This document shows, piece by piece, positions 1 through 7,934 of a stretch of 64,000 nt of DNA. A model generated the notes under the pieces. The model had not been told where the DNA came from, did no database searches, and saw only the letters and a program-made list of their open reading frames with translations. The position numbers and the translations under genes are program-made. How positions within the stretch are numbered: position 1 is the first letter of the stretch; every line of letters starts with the position of its first letter. The stretch is from CBDAPX01 sp965198725 (GTDB taxonomy: Bacteria; Pseudomonadota; Alphaproteobacteria; Rhodobacterales; Rhodobacteraceae). The stretch lies in contig CBDAPX010000002.1 of NCBI GenBank assembly GCA_965198725.1, positions 124,001 to 188,000 on the forward strand, read 5' to 3'.

Positions 1-983
1 ATGGGCTTGCGCACCGTGGCGGCGATATCGGACGGAAACCGATAGCCATAGCTTTCCCCGCCGCCAAAAAGCAGCCGCTTGTCCGCGCTCAGTCGGAAAT
101 AATTGACCACAAACTTGCTGTCGGCCACCGCCACGTCCCGCGCCAGAACCCGCGCGGCCTCATCGCCCAAAGGTTTGGTGGCGGCAATGAAATTGTTGAT
201 CGGCATCACCCGCTTGGCCACCCGTGGCGCCAGATCACCCAAATACCCGTTACAGGCCAGGATCACATGATCGGCGGTCACTTGCCCTTGCGCGGTGCGC
301 ACGACCGCAGGCTGCCCCTCGATCAGCGCGGTCACCTCGCTTTGCTCAAAGATCTCTGCTCCTGCGCTCAGCGCGGCCTTGGCCAACCCCAGGACGTAAT
401 TCAACGGATGTAAATGCGCCGCACCGTGATCCAGATACCCGCCTTTATAATCAGGCGATGGGCAAAGCTCGGCAAACCCCGGCCCGTCAAGGATCTCCAA
501 TGCCTCATACCCGTACCGATCCTGCAAATGCCGCCCGTAATCGTGCAGGTCCTTGACCTCGCCCGCCGTTGAACCAGCAGACGCAACGCCCGGCTTCAGA
601 TCACATTCAATCCCATGTCGCGCAATCAGGGATTTCACCAGCGTCTTGGCGTCTTCCCCAAGCTCCCACAGCTTGGCTGCATCTGCCGCCCCGACCATGG
701 TCTCCAATGCGTCCTGATCAACCCGTTGGCCACTGCCCAATTGCCCGCCATTGCGCCCCGACGCGCCAAAGCCAACACGCTGCGCTTCGACCACCACAAC
801 GCGAAGACCCGCCTCTGCCAGATGCAATGCGGCCGACAACCCGGTATATCCCGCACCCACCACGCAAACATCCGCGCGCAGCGCCGTCGTTAAGACCGGC
901 CGCGCTGCCATGACATGTGCCGTCGCCACGTACCAACTGGGCGGATACACGCCCTGACCATCATTGGCGTAAAGAAGGTTCAA
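1..983 (-). CDS. FAD-dependent amine oxidoreductase, PuuB-like (C-terminal part outside window)
   Basis: This is a flavin-dependent oxidase of the DadA/gamma-glutamylputrescine oxidase family, expected to oxidise a gamma-glutamylated amine to the aldehyde. The N terminus reads NLLYANDGQGVYPPSWY, typical of PuuB-type enzymes, followed by a dinucleotide-binding motif (VVGAGYTGLSAAL, about residue 40) and a second FAD motif (GASGRNGGQ). The start is chosen as TTG at 983 because a strong ribosome site (AGGAGGGG) lies just upstream and the family N terminus begins there. No competing ATG gives this N terminus. The gene is last in a minus-strand cluster with two glutamine-synthetase-like ligases and an amidotransferase. 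About 327 codons are visible; the gene runs off the left edge. Family assignment is firm; the substrate (putrescine or another amine) is inferred. Confidence 0.85.
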   Translation of the reverse strand, partial: MNLLYANDGQGVYPPSWYVATAHVMAARPVLTTALRADVCVVGAGYTGLSAALHLAEAGLRVVVVEAQRVGFGASGRNGGQLGSGQRVDQDALETMVGAADAAKLWELGEDAKTLVKSLIARHGIECDLKPGVASAGSTAGEVKDLHDYGRHLQDRYGYEALEILDGPGFAELCPSPDYKGGYLDHGAAHLHPLNYVLGLAKAALSAGAEIFEQSEVTALIEGQPAVVRTAQGQVTADHVILACNGYLGDLAPRVAKRVMPINNFIAATKPLGDEAARVLARDVAVADSKFVVNYFRLSADKRLLFGGGESYGYRFPSDIAATVRKP

Positions 984-993
984 AACCCCTCCT

Positions 994-1021
994 GCTTCTT
1001 TCTTGTCAAAAATACCCAAAT
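994..1021 (+). repeat. Dispersed intergenic repeat, copy A (short, degenerate)
   Basis: The sequence GCTTCTTTCTTGTCAAAAAT followed by ACCCAAAT matches copy B at 34696 base for base. It shares its first half with the longer copies near 31772, 39092 and 40735. It lacks the GC-rich hairpin arm of those longer copies. It lies between the PuuB-like gene and the upstream glutamine-synthetase-like gene, upstream of the TTG start. Confidence 0.75.
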
Positions 1022-1046
1022 CCCGACCCGACCACGGACCGCGACA

Positions 1047-2405
1047 TCAGACATTCAAAAGCAAGTGTTCGCGCTCCCACGGCGAAATCACCTGCAGGAA
1101 TTCCTCATATTCTGCGCGTTTCACGATGCCATAAACCCGCGCAAATTCCGGACCCAAGACCGCGTGCAGCGCGTCAGCTTCATCAAAAAGATCCAGTGCT
1201 TCCCCCATGACCTGCGGAATATCCCCGTCGCCTTCATAGGCATCGCCGCGGAATTGCCGCTCGGGGCGCACTTCGTTTGTCAAACCCAGATAGCCACATG
1301 CCAGGCTCGCCGCGATGCCGAGATACGGGTTACAATCCATCCCGGCGATGCGGTTTTCCACGCGTCGCGCTTCGGGTCCGGACAGGGGCACGCGAATGCC
1401 GGTTGTCCGGTTGTCCCGCGCCCAGGCCAGATTGATCGGGGCGGCGTGGTCTTTCACATAGCGGCGATAGCTGTTCACATACGGTGCCAAAACCGCCATG
1501 GCGGCGGGCAGATAGGTCTGCAAGCCTCCGATCATATGATAAAAGGCGTCTGTTTCCCCACCTTGTGGCCCAGAAAAGATGTTCTGCTTGGTCTCCAGAT
1601 CGAGGATGGAATGATGGATATGCATCGCCGAGCCAGGCTCATTTTCGATCGGCTTGGCCATGAAGGTGGCAAAGCAATCATGGCGCAGCGCCGCTTCTCG
1701 GATCAGCCGCTTGAAATAGAACACTTCGTCGGCCAGTTTGACTGGATGCCCGTGGCGCAGGTTGATCTCCAGCTGCCCCGCGCCGCCTTCCTGTGTGATC
1801 CCGTCAATCTCAAACCCCTGTGCCTCGGCGAAATCGTATATGTCGTCGATCACCGGACCGAATTCGTCCACCGCCGTCATGGAATAGGCCTGCCGCGCGG
1901 CTGCGGGGCGACCGGACCGGCCCATCATCGGTTCGATCCCCTTGGCCGGATCAAGGTTGCGCGCCACAAGGAAGAATTCCATCTCAGGCGCCACAACAGG
2001 TTTCCAGCCTTTCGCCTCGTAAAGCGCCACCACGCGTTTGAGCACATTGCGCGGGCTGAACGGGATCGGCTCGCCGTCCCGGTCATAGGCATCATGGATC
2101 ACCTGCAACGTCCAGTCCCCGGTCCATGGGGCGGCCGTTGCCGTGGACATATCCGGGCGCAGGATCATGTCGCGTTCGATGAACCCGTCTTCGCCCGCCG
2201 CTTCGCCCCAATCGCCAGTGATGGTCTGGTAAAAAATGCTGTCGGGCAGGTGAAAGTAATCCTGACGTGCAAATTTGCTGGCCGGGACCGCCTTGCCCCG
2301 CGCAATGCCGGGCAGGTCAGAAATGACGCATTCTACCTCGTCAAGCCGCCGGCCATCCAGATAGTCGCGCGCTGCTGCGGGCAGGTTGTCCATCCAATCG
2401 CTCAT
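1047..2405 (-). CDS. Glutamine synthetase family protein (gamma-glutamyl-amine ligase type)
   Basis: This is an ATP-dependent ligase of the glutamine synthetase fold, 452 residues, like PuuA-type gamma-glutamylputrescine synthetases. Visible catalytic-domain motifs are APEMEFFLV, a glycine-rich GGAGQLEINL, the AMHIHHSI metal/glutamate segment and RRVENRIAG. It overlaps the upstream amidotransferase gene by four bases (ATGA at 2402-2405), so the two are probably translationally coupled. The PuuB-like oxidase follows downstream. It is one of two paralogues in the cluster (the other at 3148-4467) and the two differ clearly in sequence, so they may act on different amines or form a hetero-complex; that is inference. 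Housekeeping GlnA is unlikely given the neighbours. Confidence 0.9.
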   Translation of the reverse strand: MSDWMDNLPAAARDYLDGRRLDEVECVISDLPGIARGKAVPASKFARQDYFHLPDSIFYQTITGDWGEAAGEDGFIERDMILRPDMSTATAAPWTGDWTLQVIHDAYDRDGEPIPFSPRNVLKRVVALYEAKGWKPVVAPEMEFFLVARNLDPAKGIEPMMGRSGRPAAARQAYSMTAVDEFGPVIDDIYDFAEAQGFEIDGITQEGGAGQLEINLRHGHPVKLADEVFYFKRLIREAALRHDCFATFMAKPIENEPGSAMHIHHSILDLETKQNIFSGPQGGETDAFYHMIGGLQTYLPAAMAVLAPYVNSYRRYVKDHAAPINLAWARDNRTTGIRVPLSGPEARRVENRIAGMDCNPYLGIAASLACGYLGLTNEVRPERQFRGDAYEGDGDIPQVMGEALDLFDEADALHAVLGPEFARVYGIVKRAEYEEFLQVISPWEREHLLLNV

Positions 2406-3085
2406 GCCACACGCTCCTTTTTGAAAAAATCGGCCATTTCGGCGCCAATCAAGGATTGGGCCACCGGCTGCCCAAGGGTTTCCGCAGCCTGCGCCAACTG
2501 CTGATCAGGAACAACGCCGCGGCCACGGGTCTTGATCAGCCCGTCAATGAATCGCCAGTCGAATTCCGGGTGCGGCTGTAGTGTCCAGACCGTCTCGCCA
2601 TAAGCCAGCACCGCGTTTTCGCAAAAGGCGTTTGACCCGAGCACCGTGGCGCCGGGCGGCAATTCGACAACCTGGTCCTGGTGCCACGCGAAGAGGGGGA
2701 CCTTGGCACCGCCGATCTGGTATTCGGTCCGCCCCACAGCCCATCCGCCGTCAAACTTGACAACCTTGCCGCCAAGGGCCTGGGCGATGATCTGATGGCC
2801 AAAACAAATCCCGATCAGGGGAATGCCGCGGTCGCGGATGTCGCGGATCAACGCCTCAAGCGGCGGGATCCAGGTGTGATCTTCATAAGCGCCATGTTTG
2901 GAGCCGGTGATCAACCACCCATCCGCCGCGTCCGCACCGGACGGAAACTCGTCATCCACAACATTGAATGTTTCGAACGTAAACCCGTGCCCATCCAGCA
3001 GTTTTGCAAAGAGGGCATCATATTCCCTGACCGTGTCACGCAGACCGTCAGGGGCGTGGCCGGTCTGCAGGATGCCGATTTTCAT
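2402..3085 (-). CDS. Class I glutamine amidotransferase
   Basis: This 227-residue GATase has the nucleophile Cys94 in GICFGHQ and the His172-x-Glu174 pair in LQPHPEF, so the Cys-His-Glu triad is complete. In gamma-glutamylation pathways an amidotransferase-fold hydrolase removes the gamma-glutamyl group at the end (PuuD does this in Escherichia coli). The same role is likely here from context, although this protein resembles GMP-synthase-type GATases more than the C26 peptidase group. The ATG at 3085 has AGGTGA seven bases upstream, and the palindromic operator at 3097-3110 sits immediately before that ribosome site. It overlaps the next gene by four bases. Confidence 0.85.
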   Translation of the reverse strand: MKIGILQTGHAPDGLRDTVREYDALFAKLLDGHGFTFETFNVVDDEFPSGADAADGWLITGSKHGAYEDHTWIPPLEALIRDIRDRGIPLIGICFGHQIIAQALGGKVVKFDGGWAVGRTEYQIGGAKVPLFAWHQDQVVELPPGATVLGSNAFCENAVLAYGETVWTLQPHPEFDWRFIDGLIKTRGRGVVPDQQLAQAAETLGQPVAQSLIGAEMADFFKKERVA

Positions 3086-3096
3086 AAGTCACCTGA

Positions 3097-3110
3097 AATT
3101 TGATCAAATT
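3097..3110. promoter_or_regulatory. Palindromic operator candidate, copy 1 (AATTTGATCAAATT)
   Basis: This is a perfect 14-base palindrome, 11 bases upstream of the amidotransferase start. The same 14 bases occur at 4532-4545, upstream of the other glutamine-synthetase-like gene. In both copies the minus-strand sequence continues shortly afterwards with AGGTGAC. Two exact copies within one cluster suggest a binding site for a cluster-specific regulator; its identity is not visible in this window. Confidence 0.6.
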
Positions 3111-3147
3111 CAGGGTAAAGGAGCCCGTGAGGCCCGACAAGGGGGGA

Positions 3148-4467
3148 TCAGACGTTTTCCAGCCAGTGCAGCCAGCGGTCTTCTTCTGCGATTTGCGCAA
3201 ATTCCCGCAGTTCCTGGCGTTTGGTCATGACCATGTTGTCGATCAGTAGTTGCGAGAAAATGCGCGGCATGATCCGGCTGCCTTCAAATTGGTCAATTGC
3301 GGCTTCAAGACTGGGCGCGAGTTGTGGGGCATCCGCCTGCCCGTAGGCATTGCCGGTGATCGGGGTAGGGGGCACCATCCCGTCGTCGATGCCGTTCATG
3401 GCGGCCCCCAACACCACGGCGAGCATGAGATAAGGGTTGATGTCACCGCCGGCGACCCGGTGTTCGATCCGGCGTGCGGTCGGCGCACCGCCGGGAATAC
3501 GGATCGCCGCTGTGCGGTTTTCATACGCCCAAAGTGCGCCGGTTGGGGCATGTGCGCCGGGCACGAGGCGGTCAAAGGAATTGAGATGCGGCGCAAAGAT
3601 CAAGGTGCTGTCCGGCATGGCCTGCAGACACCCCGCAACCGCCGACCGCAGGATATCGTTGCCGTGATCGGTACCATCATCAAACACGTTCTTGCCGTCG
3701 CAATCCACGACAGAGAAATGTACATGCATCCCGTTTCCGGCATCGCCCGGATACGGTTTCGCCATAAAGGTCGCGGCCAGCCCATGCTGACGTGCGATGC
3801 CCTTGATCATCGCTTTGAAGAGCCAGGCATCATCGGCGGCGCGCATGGCCTCTTTATGCAGCAAATTGACCTCGAACTGGCCTTTGCCGACCTCGGAAAT
3901 TGCCGCGTCCGCCGGAATTTCCATCGCGTCGCAGGCCGTATACACATCCGTGAAAAAGGCAGCGAAAGCATCCAGTTCCTGAATGGACAGAACCGCGGCC
4001 GCCATGACGGGGCGACCGGTCAACGGATTGATCGGCGGGGCCGGTTGATCACCACTGGCATCCACAAGGGTAAATTCCATCTCGGTCGCGGCAATCACTT
4101 GCCAGCCGCGCGCGGAATATCGGCCCAGGACATTGGCCAGCGCGTGGCGCGGATCGCCATCGAATGGCGTGCCGTCATCGGCATGCAGGGTCGCAGGGAT
4201 AAGTGCGCTGGGCGTCGCCAGCCACGGCATTGGTACCGGACCACGGCCTGTGGGGTACAGTACCCCGTCCGCATCGCCGCTTTCAAAAACCAACGGGCTG
4301 TTGTCGATATCCGATCCCCACAAATCCACATTCAGCGCCGAAAACGGCATCCGCGCTTTCCCAGGCTTGATTTCGGTATCAGGGCGCACCGGCTGGCGTT
4401 TGCCGCGCATCTGACCGTTCAGGTCACAGGCCGCGATGCAATAAGTCGAAAATTCGGAAAGGGACAT
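3148..4467 (-). CDS. Glutamine synthetase family protein (second paralogue)
   Basis: This 439-residue glutamine-synthetase-fold ligase shows ATEMEFTLV, VGKGQFEVNL, GMHVHFSV and RRIEHRVAG, the glutamate/ATP/metal motifs of the catalytic barrel. The N-terminal part (about residues 10-100) keeps the beta-grasp type segment ending in DVDLWGSD-like residues. It is the first enzyme gene after the transporter genes on the minus strand and has its own operator copy upstream (4532-4545), so it may be transcribed separately. Its role is probably gamma-glutamylation of an imported amine or amino acid. Not housekeeping GlnA: the length is about 440 and there is no glnB neighbour. Confidence 0.88.
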   Translation of the reverse strand: MSLSEFSTYCIAACDLNGQMRGKRQPVRPDTEIKPGKARMPFSALNVDLWGSDIDNSPLVFESGDADGVLYPTGRGPVPMPWLATPSALIPATLHADDGTPFDGDPRHALANVLGRYSARGWQVIAATEMEFTLVDASGDQPAPPINPLTGRPVMAAAVLSIQELDAFAAFFTDVYTACDAMEIPADAAISEVGKGQFEVNLLHKEAMRAADDAWLFKAMIKGIARQHGLAATFMAKPYPGDAGNGMHVHFSVVDCDGKNVFDDGTDHGNDILRSAVAGCLQAMPDSTLIFAPHLNSFDRLVPGAHAPTGALWAYENRTAAIRIPGGAPTARRIEHRVAGGDINPYLMLAVVLGAAMNGIDDGMVPPTPITGNAYGQADAPQLAPSLEAAIDQFEGSRIMPRIFSQLLIDNMVMTKRQELREFAQIAEEDRWLHWLENV

Positions 4468-4531
4468 GGGATGGCCGAGGATTGAAGTGAAGCTTGCGGA
4501 ACATAATCAACCGGTGCTGCGCTTGTCACCT

Positions 4532-4545
4532 AATTTGATCAAATT
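4532..4545. promoter_or_regulatory. Palindromic operator candidate, copy 2 (AATTTGATCAAATT)
   Basis: This is identical to the 14-base palindrome at 3097-3110 and lies 65 bases upstream of the ligase start at 4467, in the gap after the permease gene. In both copies the plus strand reads GTCACCT just before the palindrome. An FNR site is unlikely because the TTGAT and ATCAA half-sites would need a four-base spacer, which is absent. Confidence 0.6.
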
Positions 4546-4560
4546 ATTTCTGCGCGCCCA

Positions 4561-5367
4561 CTAACGGATCAGTTTTGGCCGAATACGCAGGCGCGGCCGC
4601 AGGTCTTGGGGCAGATGGCGGTTCAGGTGTCTGTTGATCTGGCCGAAGAGCAGCACGATCAGCAAAGTGATGGCGATGAAATACCCCGCAAGGATCGGAT
4701 AGGGCACAAACGGGTTGAACGTCTTGTCCGCAAAATAGCTGGCGTAGTAAAGCGCATCGCCGCGTTGCTGGCGGGCCGGAAAGCCCGAAAAGAAGACCAG
4801 CGTTGTGGCGTGGAACAGAAAGATCGCCTCGTTGGTATAAGCCGGCCAGGCCAGGCGCAGCATGGTGGGCCAGATGATGCGCCGGAACCGGGACCAACCG
4901 GTCAGCCCATAGGCATCCGCCGCCTCAACATCGCCTTTGGGGATCGAGCGCAACGCGCCATAGAAAATTTCGCCGGAATAGGCGGCCGTGTTACAAAACA
5001 GAACGATCAGCGCGCCCAGCCAGGCGGAGGTGAACGGGTCAAAGAAATCATAAGATTTCTTGAGGCTGAGAAAGAAGAAATAGGCAAAGAAAAACTGGAT
5101 AAAGAGCGGCGATCCCCGGAACACAAAGATGAACCATTCCGCCGGTTTGCGATAAGCCGTTTTGGGCGATGCTTTGGCAACGGCCAAGGCGGTGGCCAGC
5201 ATAAAGCCCACCGCCAGCGCCATGATCGCAAAATAGACGTTCCAGATCATGCCCGAGCCAATCAGGGTCAGCTGTTGACAGATCGTGAAATCCTCGCGCG
5301 GCAAAAGCCGCTCGCCATAGCCGATAGAGCGGAACGCATAGTCCTGAATGGTTTGCCAACAGCTCAT
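4561..5367 (-). CDS. Polar amino acid type ABC transporter permease
   Basis: This 268-residue inner-membrane permease belongs to the HisM/GlnP family. The conserved EAA loop is visible around residues 150-180 (GALRSIPKGDVEAADAYGL), and several hydrophobic spans surround it. Its start overlaps the end of the neighbouring permease gene by four bases (5364-5367), so the two permeases are coupled and probably form the membrane heterodimer. ATPase and binding protein genes are upstream on the same strand. Together with the ligases and oxidase downstream, this suggests uptake of an amine or basic amino acid. Confidence 0.88.
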   Translation of the reverse strand: MSCWQTIQDYAFRSIGYGERLLPREDFTICQQLTLIGSGMIWNVYFAIMALAVGFMLATALAVAKASPKTAYRKPAEWFIFVFRGSPLFIQFFFAYFFFLSLKKSYDFFDPFTSAWLGALIVLFCNTAAYSGEIFYGALRSIPKGDVEAADAYGLTGWSRFRRIIWPTMLRLAWPAYTNEAIFLFHATTLVFFSGFPARQQRGDALYYASYFADKTFNPFVPYPILAGYFIAITLLIVLLFGQINRHLNRHLPQDLRPRLRIRPKLIR

Positions 5368-6248
5368 GCCGCGGCCTTTCTTTGCGCTTCGCCGCCGGTC
5401 GTGGCCTGTCCATGGGTGAGCCGCTGCATCAACCGTTCCAGCACGATCTCAGAGACCCGCGTGAAGGCGAGATAAAAGATCAGCAGAGCAAGGAAATACC
5501 ACATCCGCCAGTCGCCATGGGGGTAGTCGGTAAAGCGGGATGTCTTGGTCCCGCCCAGTTCGCGCGCCCAATAGACGATATCCTCGATCCCCAGCAGGAA
5601 CAGCAGCGGCGTCGCCTTGATCAGAACCATCCAGAGGTTCGACAGACCGGACAGGGCATAAACCCACATTTGGGGCACCAGGATACGCCAGAACGTTTGG
5701 CTGCGGGACATACCATAGGCTTCGGCTGTTTCCAGCTGCGCCTTGGGCACCGCACGCATCCCGCCATAGAGCACGTTGGCCGCAAAGGCCCCGAACACGA
5801 TGGCAAAGGTGATCACTGCAATGAAAAAGCCATAGGTTTCGTGCACCCATTCCGGTGCCGTCCCAAGCGGCAATTTAGCGGCAGGGCATACAAGAAAGTC
5901 ATTGCCCTGACGGATCGGATCGGTCCAGTCGGGGCACAACAGCTGATGGCGGGCCCACTCGAACATCTGGTCCAAGGCGATCACGAAAAAGAGGAAAAAG
6001 GCGATGTCGGGGACGCCCCGTACAATCGCGATATAGCCTTTGCCCAACCAGCGCACCGGTGCGATCCGCGCCCGCGCGGCCATGGCACCGAAGAACCCAA
6101 AGGCCAGCGCCACCGGCGCGGTGATGGCCAAGAGCAGCAAAACCTTGAAGAAAGACGTGTAAAACGACATGTGCACGCCGGTCGTGAGGTAACACGACAG
6201 CCATGCCAGGCGTCCCAGCGTTTCAGGATCGGAGCAGTAGGAGAACAT
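5364..6248 (-). CDS. Polar amino acid type ABC transporter permease
   Basis: This 294-residue inner-membrane permease is of the HisQ/ArtQ type. The EAA loop reads GGMRAVPKAQLETAEAYGM. The N-terminal extension before the first membrane span and an inserted periplasmic segment with two cysteines (LLCPDWTDP and LVCPAAK) make it longer than its partner at 4561-5367. It lies 50 bases downstream of the binding-protein gene and overlaps the second permease by four bases. The protein looks intact, although the binding protein it depends on carries an amber codon. Confidence 0.88.
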   Translation of the reverse strand: MFSYCSDPETLGRLAWLSCYLTTGVHMSFYTSFFKVLLLLAITAPVALAFGFFGAMAARARIAPVRWLGKGYIAIVRGVPDIAFFLFFVIALDQMFEWARHQLLCPDWTDPIRQGNDFLVCPAAKLPLGTAPEWVHETYGFFIAVITFAIVFGAFAANVLYGGMRAVPKAQLETAEAYGMSRSQTFWRILVPQMWVYALSGLSNLWMVLIKATPLLFLLGIEDIVYWARELGGTKTSRFTDYPHGDWRMWYFLALLIFYLAFTRVSEIVLERLMQRLTHGQATTGGEAQRKAAA

Positions 6249-6298
6249 CTAGGCGTCAAAAGTGGTCGGACGAGGCAGGCCCGTCCGACCAAATGGTC

Positions 6299-7033
6299 TT
6301 AGTAAACAGCCGCGTTTTCGCCGAACCATTTCTTGATCATGGTGTTCAGCGTGCCGTCTTCTTTCATCGACGTGATGGCCGCGTCGAACTTGCCGCGCAG
6401 TTCACCGTCGCTTTCGCGCAGGCCCATGCCGACGCCACCGCCCAGCGGCACGTCTTCGCCAGCGAAGACCAGCTCACCACCGGACTCTTCCACCAGCGGG
6501 ACCAGATAGTCCTTATCGGCAAAAACCGCATCCGCTTCGCCATTGCGCACCGCGGCAACGGTTTCTTCCGGGGTTGCGAATTCGATCAGCGACGCGCCGC
6601 TTTCGGCGATATAACCGGCTTGGATCGTTGCGGTTTGCGCCGCAATCACGCCACCGGACAGATCGGCGTCTTCAGATGCCGCGACATAGGCCGAAGAGGC
6701 TGGCGGGATATAGTTCTGTTTGAAATCAATGGCTTCATCGCGTTCGTCAGTGATCGACATGCCTGCGATGATGGTGTCATAGTTGCCGCTGACGAGGTTC
6801 GGAATGATCGAGTCCCAGTCGTTTTTGACCTACTCACAGGTCAGTTCGGCACGCGCGCACAGCTCATCGCCCAATTCACGCTCGAACCCGTCAACTTCAC
6901 CGGCATCATTGATGAAGTTGTACGGAGGGTAGGCGCCCTCGGTGCCCATGCGAACCGTGTTGCCGTGGCCATCGGCCAGGGCGAGACCCGCGGTCAGGGC
7001 CAGAGCGGTGGTGCCCAGAATGAGTGATTTCAT
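6299..7033 (-). pseudogene. Periplasmic amino acid/amine-binding protein with in-frame amber codon
   Basis: This is the solute-binding protein of the ABC transporter (SBP_bac_3 family), 245 codons including the final stop. The N terminus has a clean signal peptide (MKSLILGTTALALTAGLALA). The frame then reads RAELTCE, stop, VKNDWDSIIPNLVSGNYDT. TAG occupies 6832-6830, codon 68, where relatives in this family have Trp (TGG). The rest of the protein (AGMSITDERDEA and onward) continues in frame to a normal end at 6299. A single G-to-A change would create this stop. A downstream restart would lack the signal peptide and the first lobe. It is either a real nonsense mutation, a strain polymorphism or a base-call error. 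Confidence 0.85.
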
Positions 7034-7062
7034 GTTCTTACTCCCATTATCTTTTTTTAGGG

Positions 7063-7839
7063 TTACGCCGCGCGGGTTGCCGAAAGGAAACCGCGCAATC
7101 GTTCGGATTTAGGCGCGCCGAACACCGCGTCCGGTGCGCCCTCTTCTTCGATGCGGCCTTGGTGCAGGAACACCACGTGATCCGACACGTCGGCCGCCAA
7201 TTTCATGTCATGGGTAACGATCAGCATTGTACGCCCTTCCTGGGCCAGCGATTTGATTACCTTGACAACTTCTTGTTCCAATTCAGGGTCCAGCGCGCTG
7301 GTCGGTTCGTCAAACAGCAGTGCCTCTGGTTCCATACACAGCGCGCGGGCAATCGCCGCGCGTTGCTGCTGACCACCGGACAGCTGTGCCGGATAAACGT
7401 CGCATTTGTCGCCAATGCCCACTTTGTCCAGATATTGCCGCGCGGATTTTTCCACCTCGGCCTTGTCCCGGCCCAGAACCGTGACCGGGGCCTCCATCAC
7501 GTTTTGCAGGATGGTCATATGCGCCCAAAGATTGAACTGTTGGAACACCATGCTCAGGTTTGTGCGGATGCGCCGCACCTGCTTGGCATCGCCGGGCCGA
7601 CGATGCGCTTTTTCGCCCGCCCAATGCACGGCCTCGCCTTTAAAGAGGATATCGCCGCCTTGGCTGTCTTCCAAAAGGTTGGCACAGCGCAGCAAGGTGG
7701 ACTTGCCAGACCCCGAAGAGCCGATCAACGACACCACGTCGCCGCGTTTTGCATGGATATCCACCCCTTTGAGAACTTCCAGCTGACCATAGCTTTTGTG
7801 CAGGTTGCGAATTTCGATGACAGGGGGCGTGTGTGACAC
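7063..7839 (-). CDS. Amino acid ABC transporter ATP-binding protein
   Basis: This is a cytoplasmic ATPase of the HisP/GlnQ family driving the transporter encoded downstream. Walker A is GSSGSGKST, the signature is LSGGQQQRAA, Walker B is ALLFDEPTSALDP and the switch His is in IVTHD. I place the start at GTG 7839 (SHTPPVIEIRNLHKSYG), giving about 258 residues, the family norm. An upstream TTG at 7902 would add 21 residues of unconserved sequence. Neither start has a strong ribosome site, so this choice is uncertain. It is the first gene of the transporter operon on the minus strand. Confidence 0.88.
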   Translation of the reverse strand: MSHTPPVIEIRNLHKSYGQLEVLKGVDIHAKRGDVVSLIGSSGSGKSTLLRCANLLEDSQGGDILFKGEAVHWAGEKAHRRPGDAKQVRRIRTNLSMVFQQFNLWAHMTILQNVMEAPVTVLGRDKAEVEKSARQYLDKVGIGDKCDVYPAQLSGGQQQRAAIARALCMEPEALLFDEPTSALDPELEQEVVKVIKSLAQEGRTMLIVTHDMKLAADVSDHVVFLHQGRIEEEGAPDAVFGAPKSERLRGFLSATRAA

Positions 7840-7934
7840 GAGTAATCCGGGAAATTGTGGGCGCTTGACCGGGTATTGGAATGAAATCCGCCGGATTTGC
7901 AACGCTGAAAGCGGAAATGGTCCCGGAAAACTGC

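Noticed and set aside
915..2504. 529-codon plus-strand open frame
   Set aside because: It lies opposite the glutamine-synthetase-like gene and has no family features; high-GC antisense frames of this size are common here.
3250..4485. 411-codon plus-strand open frame
   Set aside because: Antisense to the second ligase; Arg/Gly/His-rich composition and no recognisable motif.
3097..4545. Palindromes as FNR or Crp boxes
   Set aside because: FNR needs TTGAT-N4-ATCAA; here the half-sites are fused without spacer, and the Crp consensus does not match.
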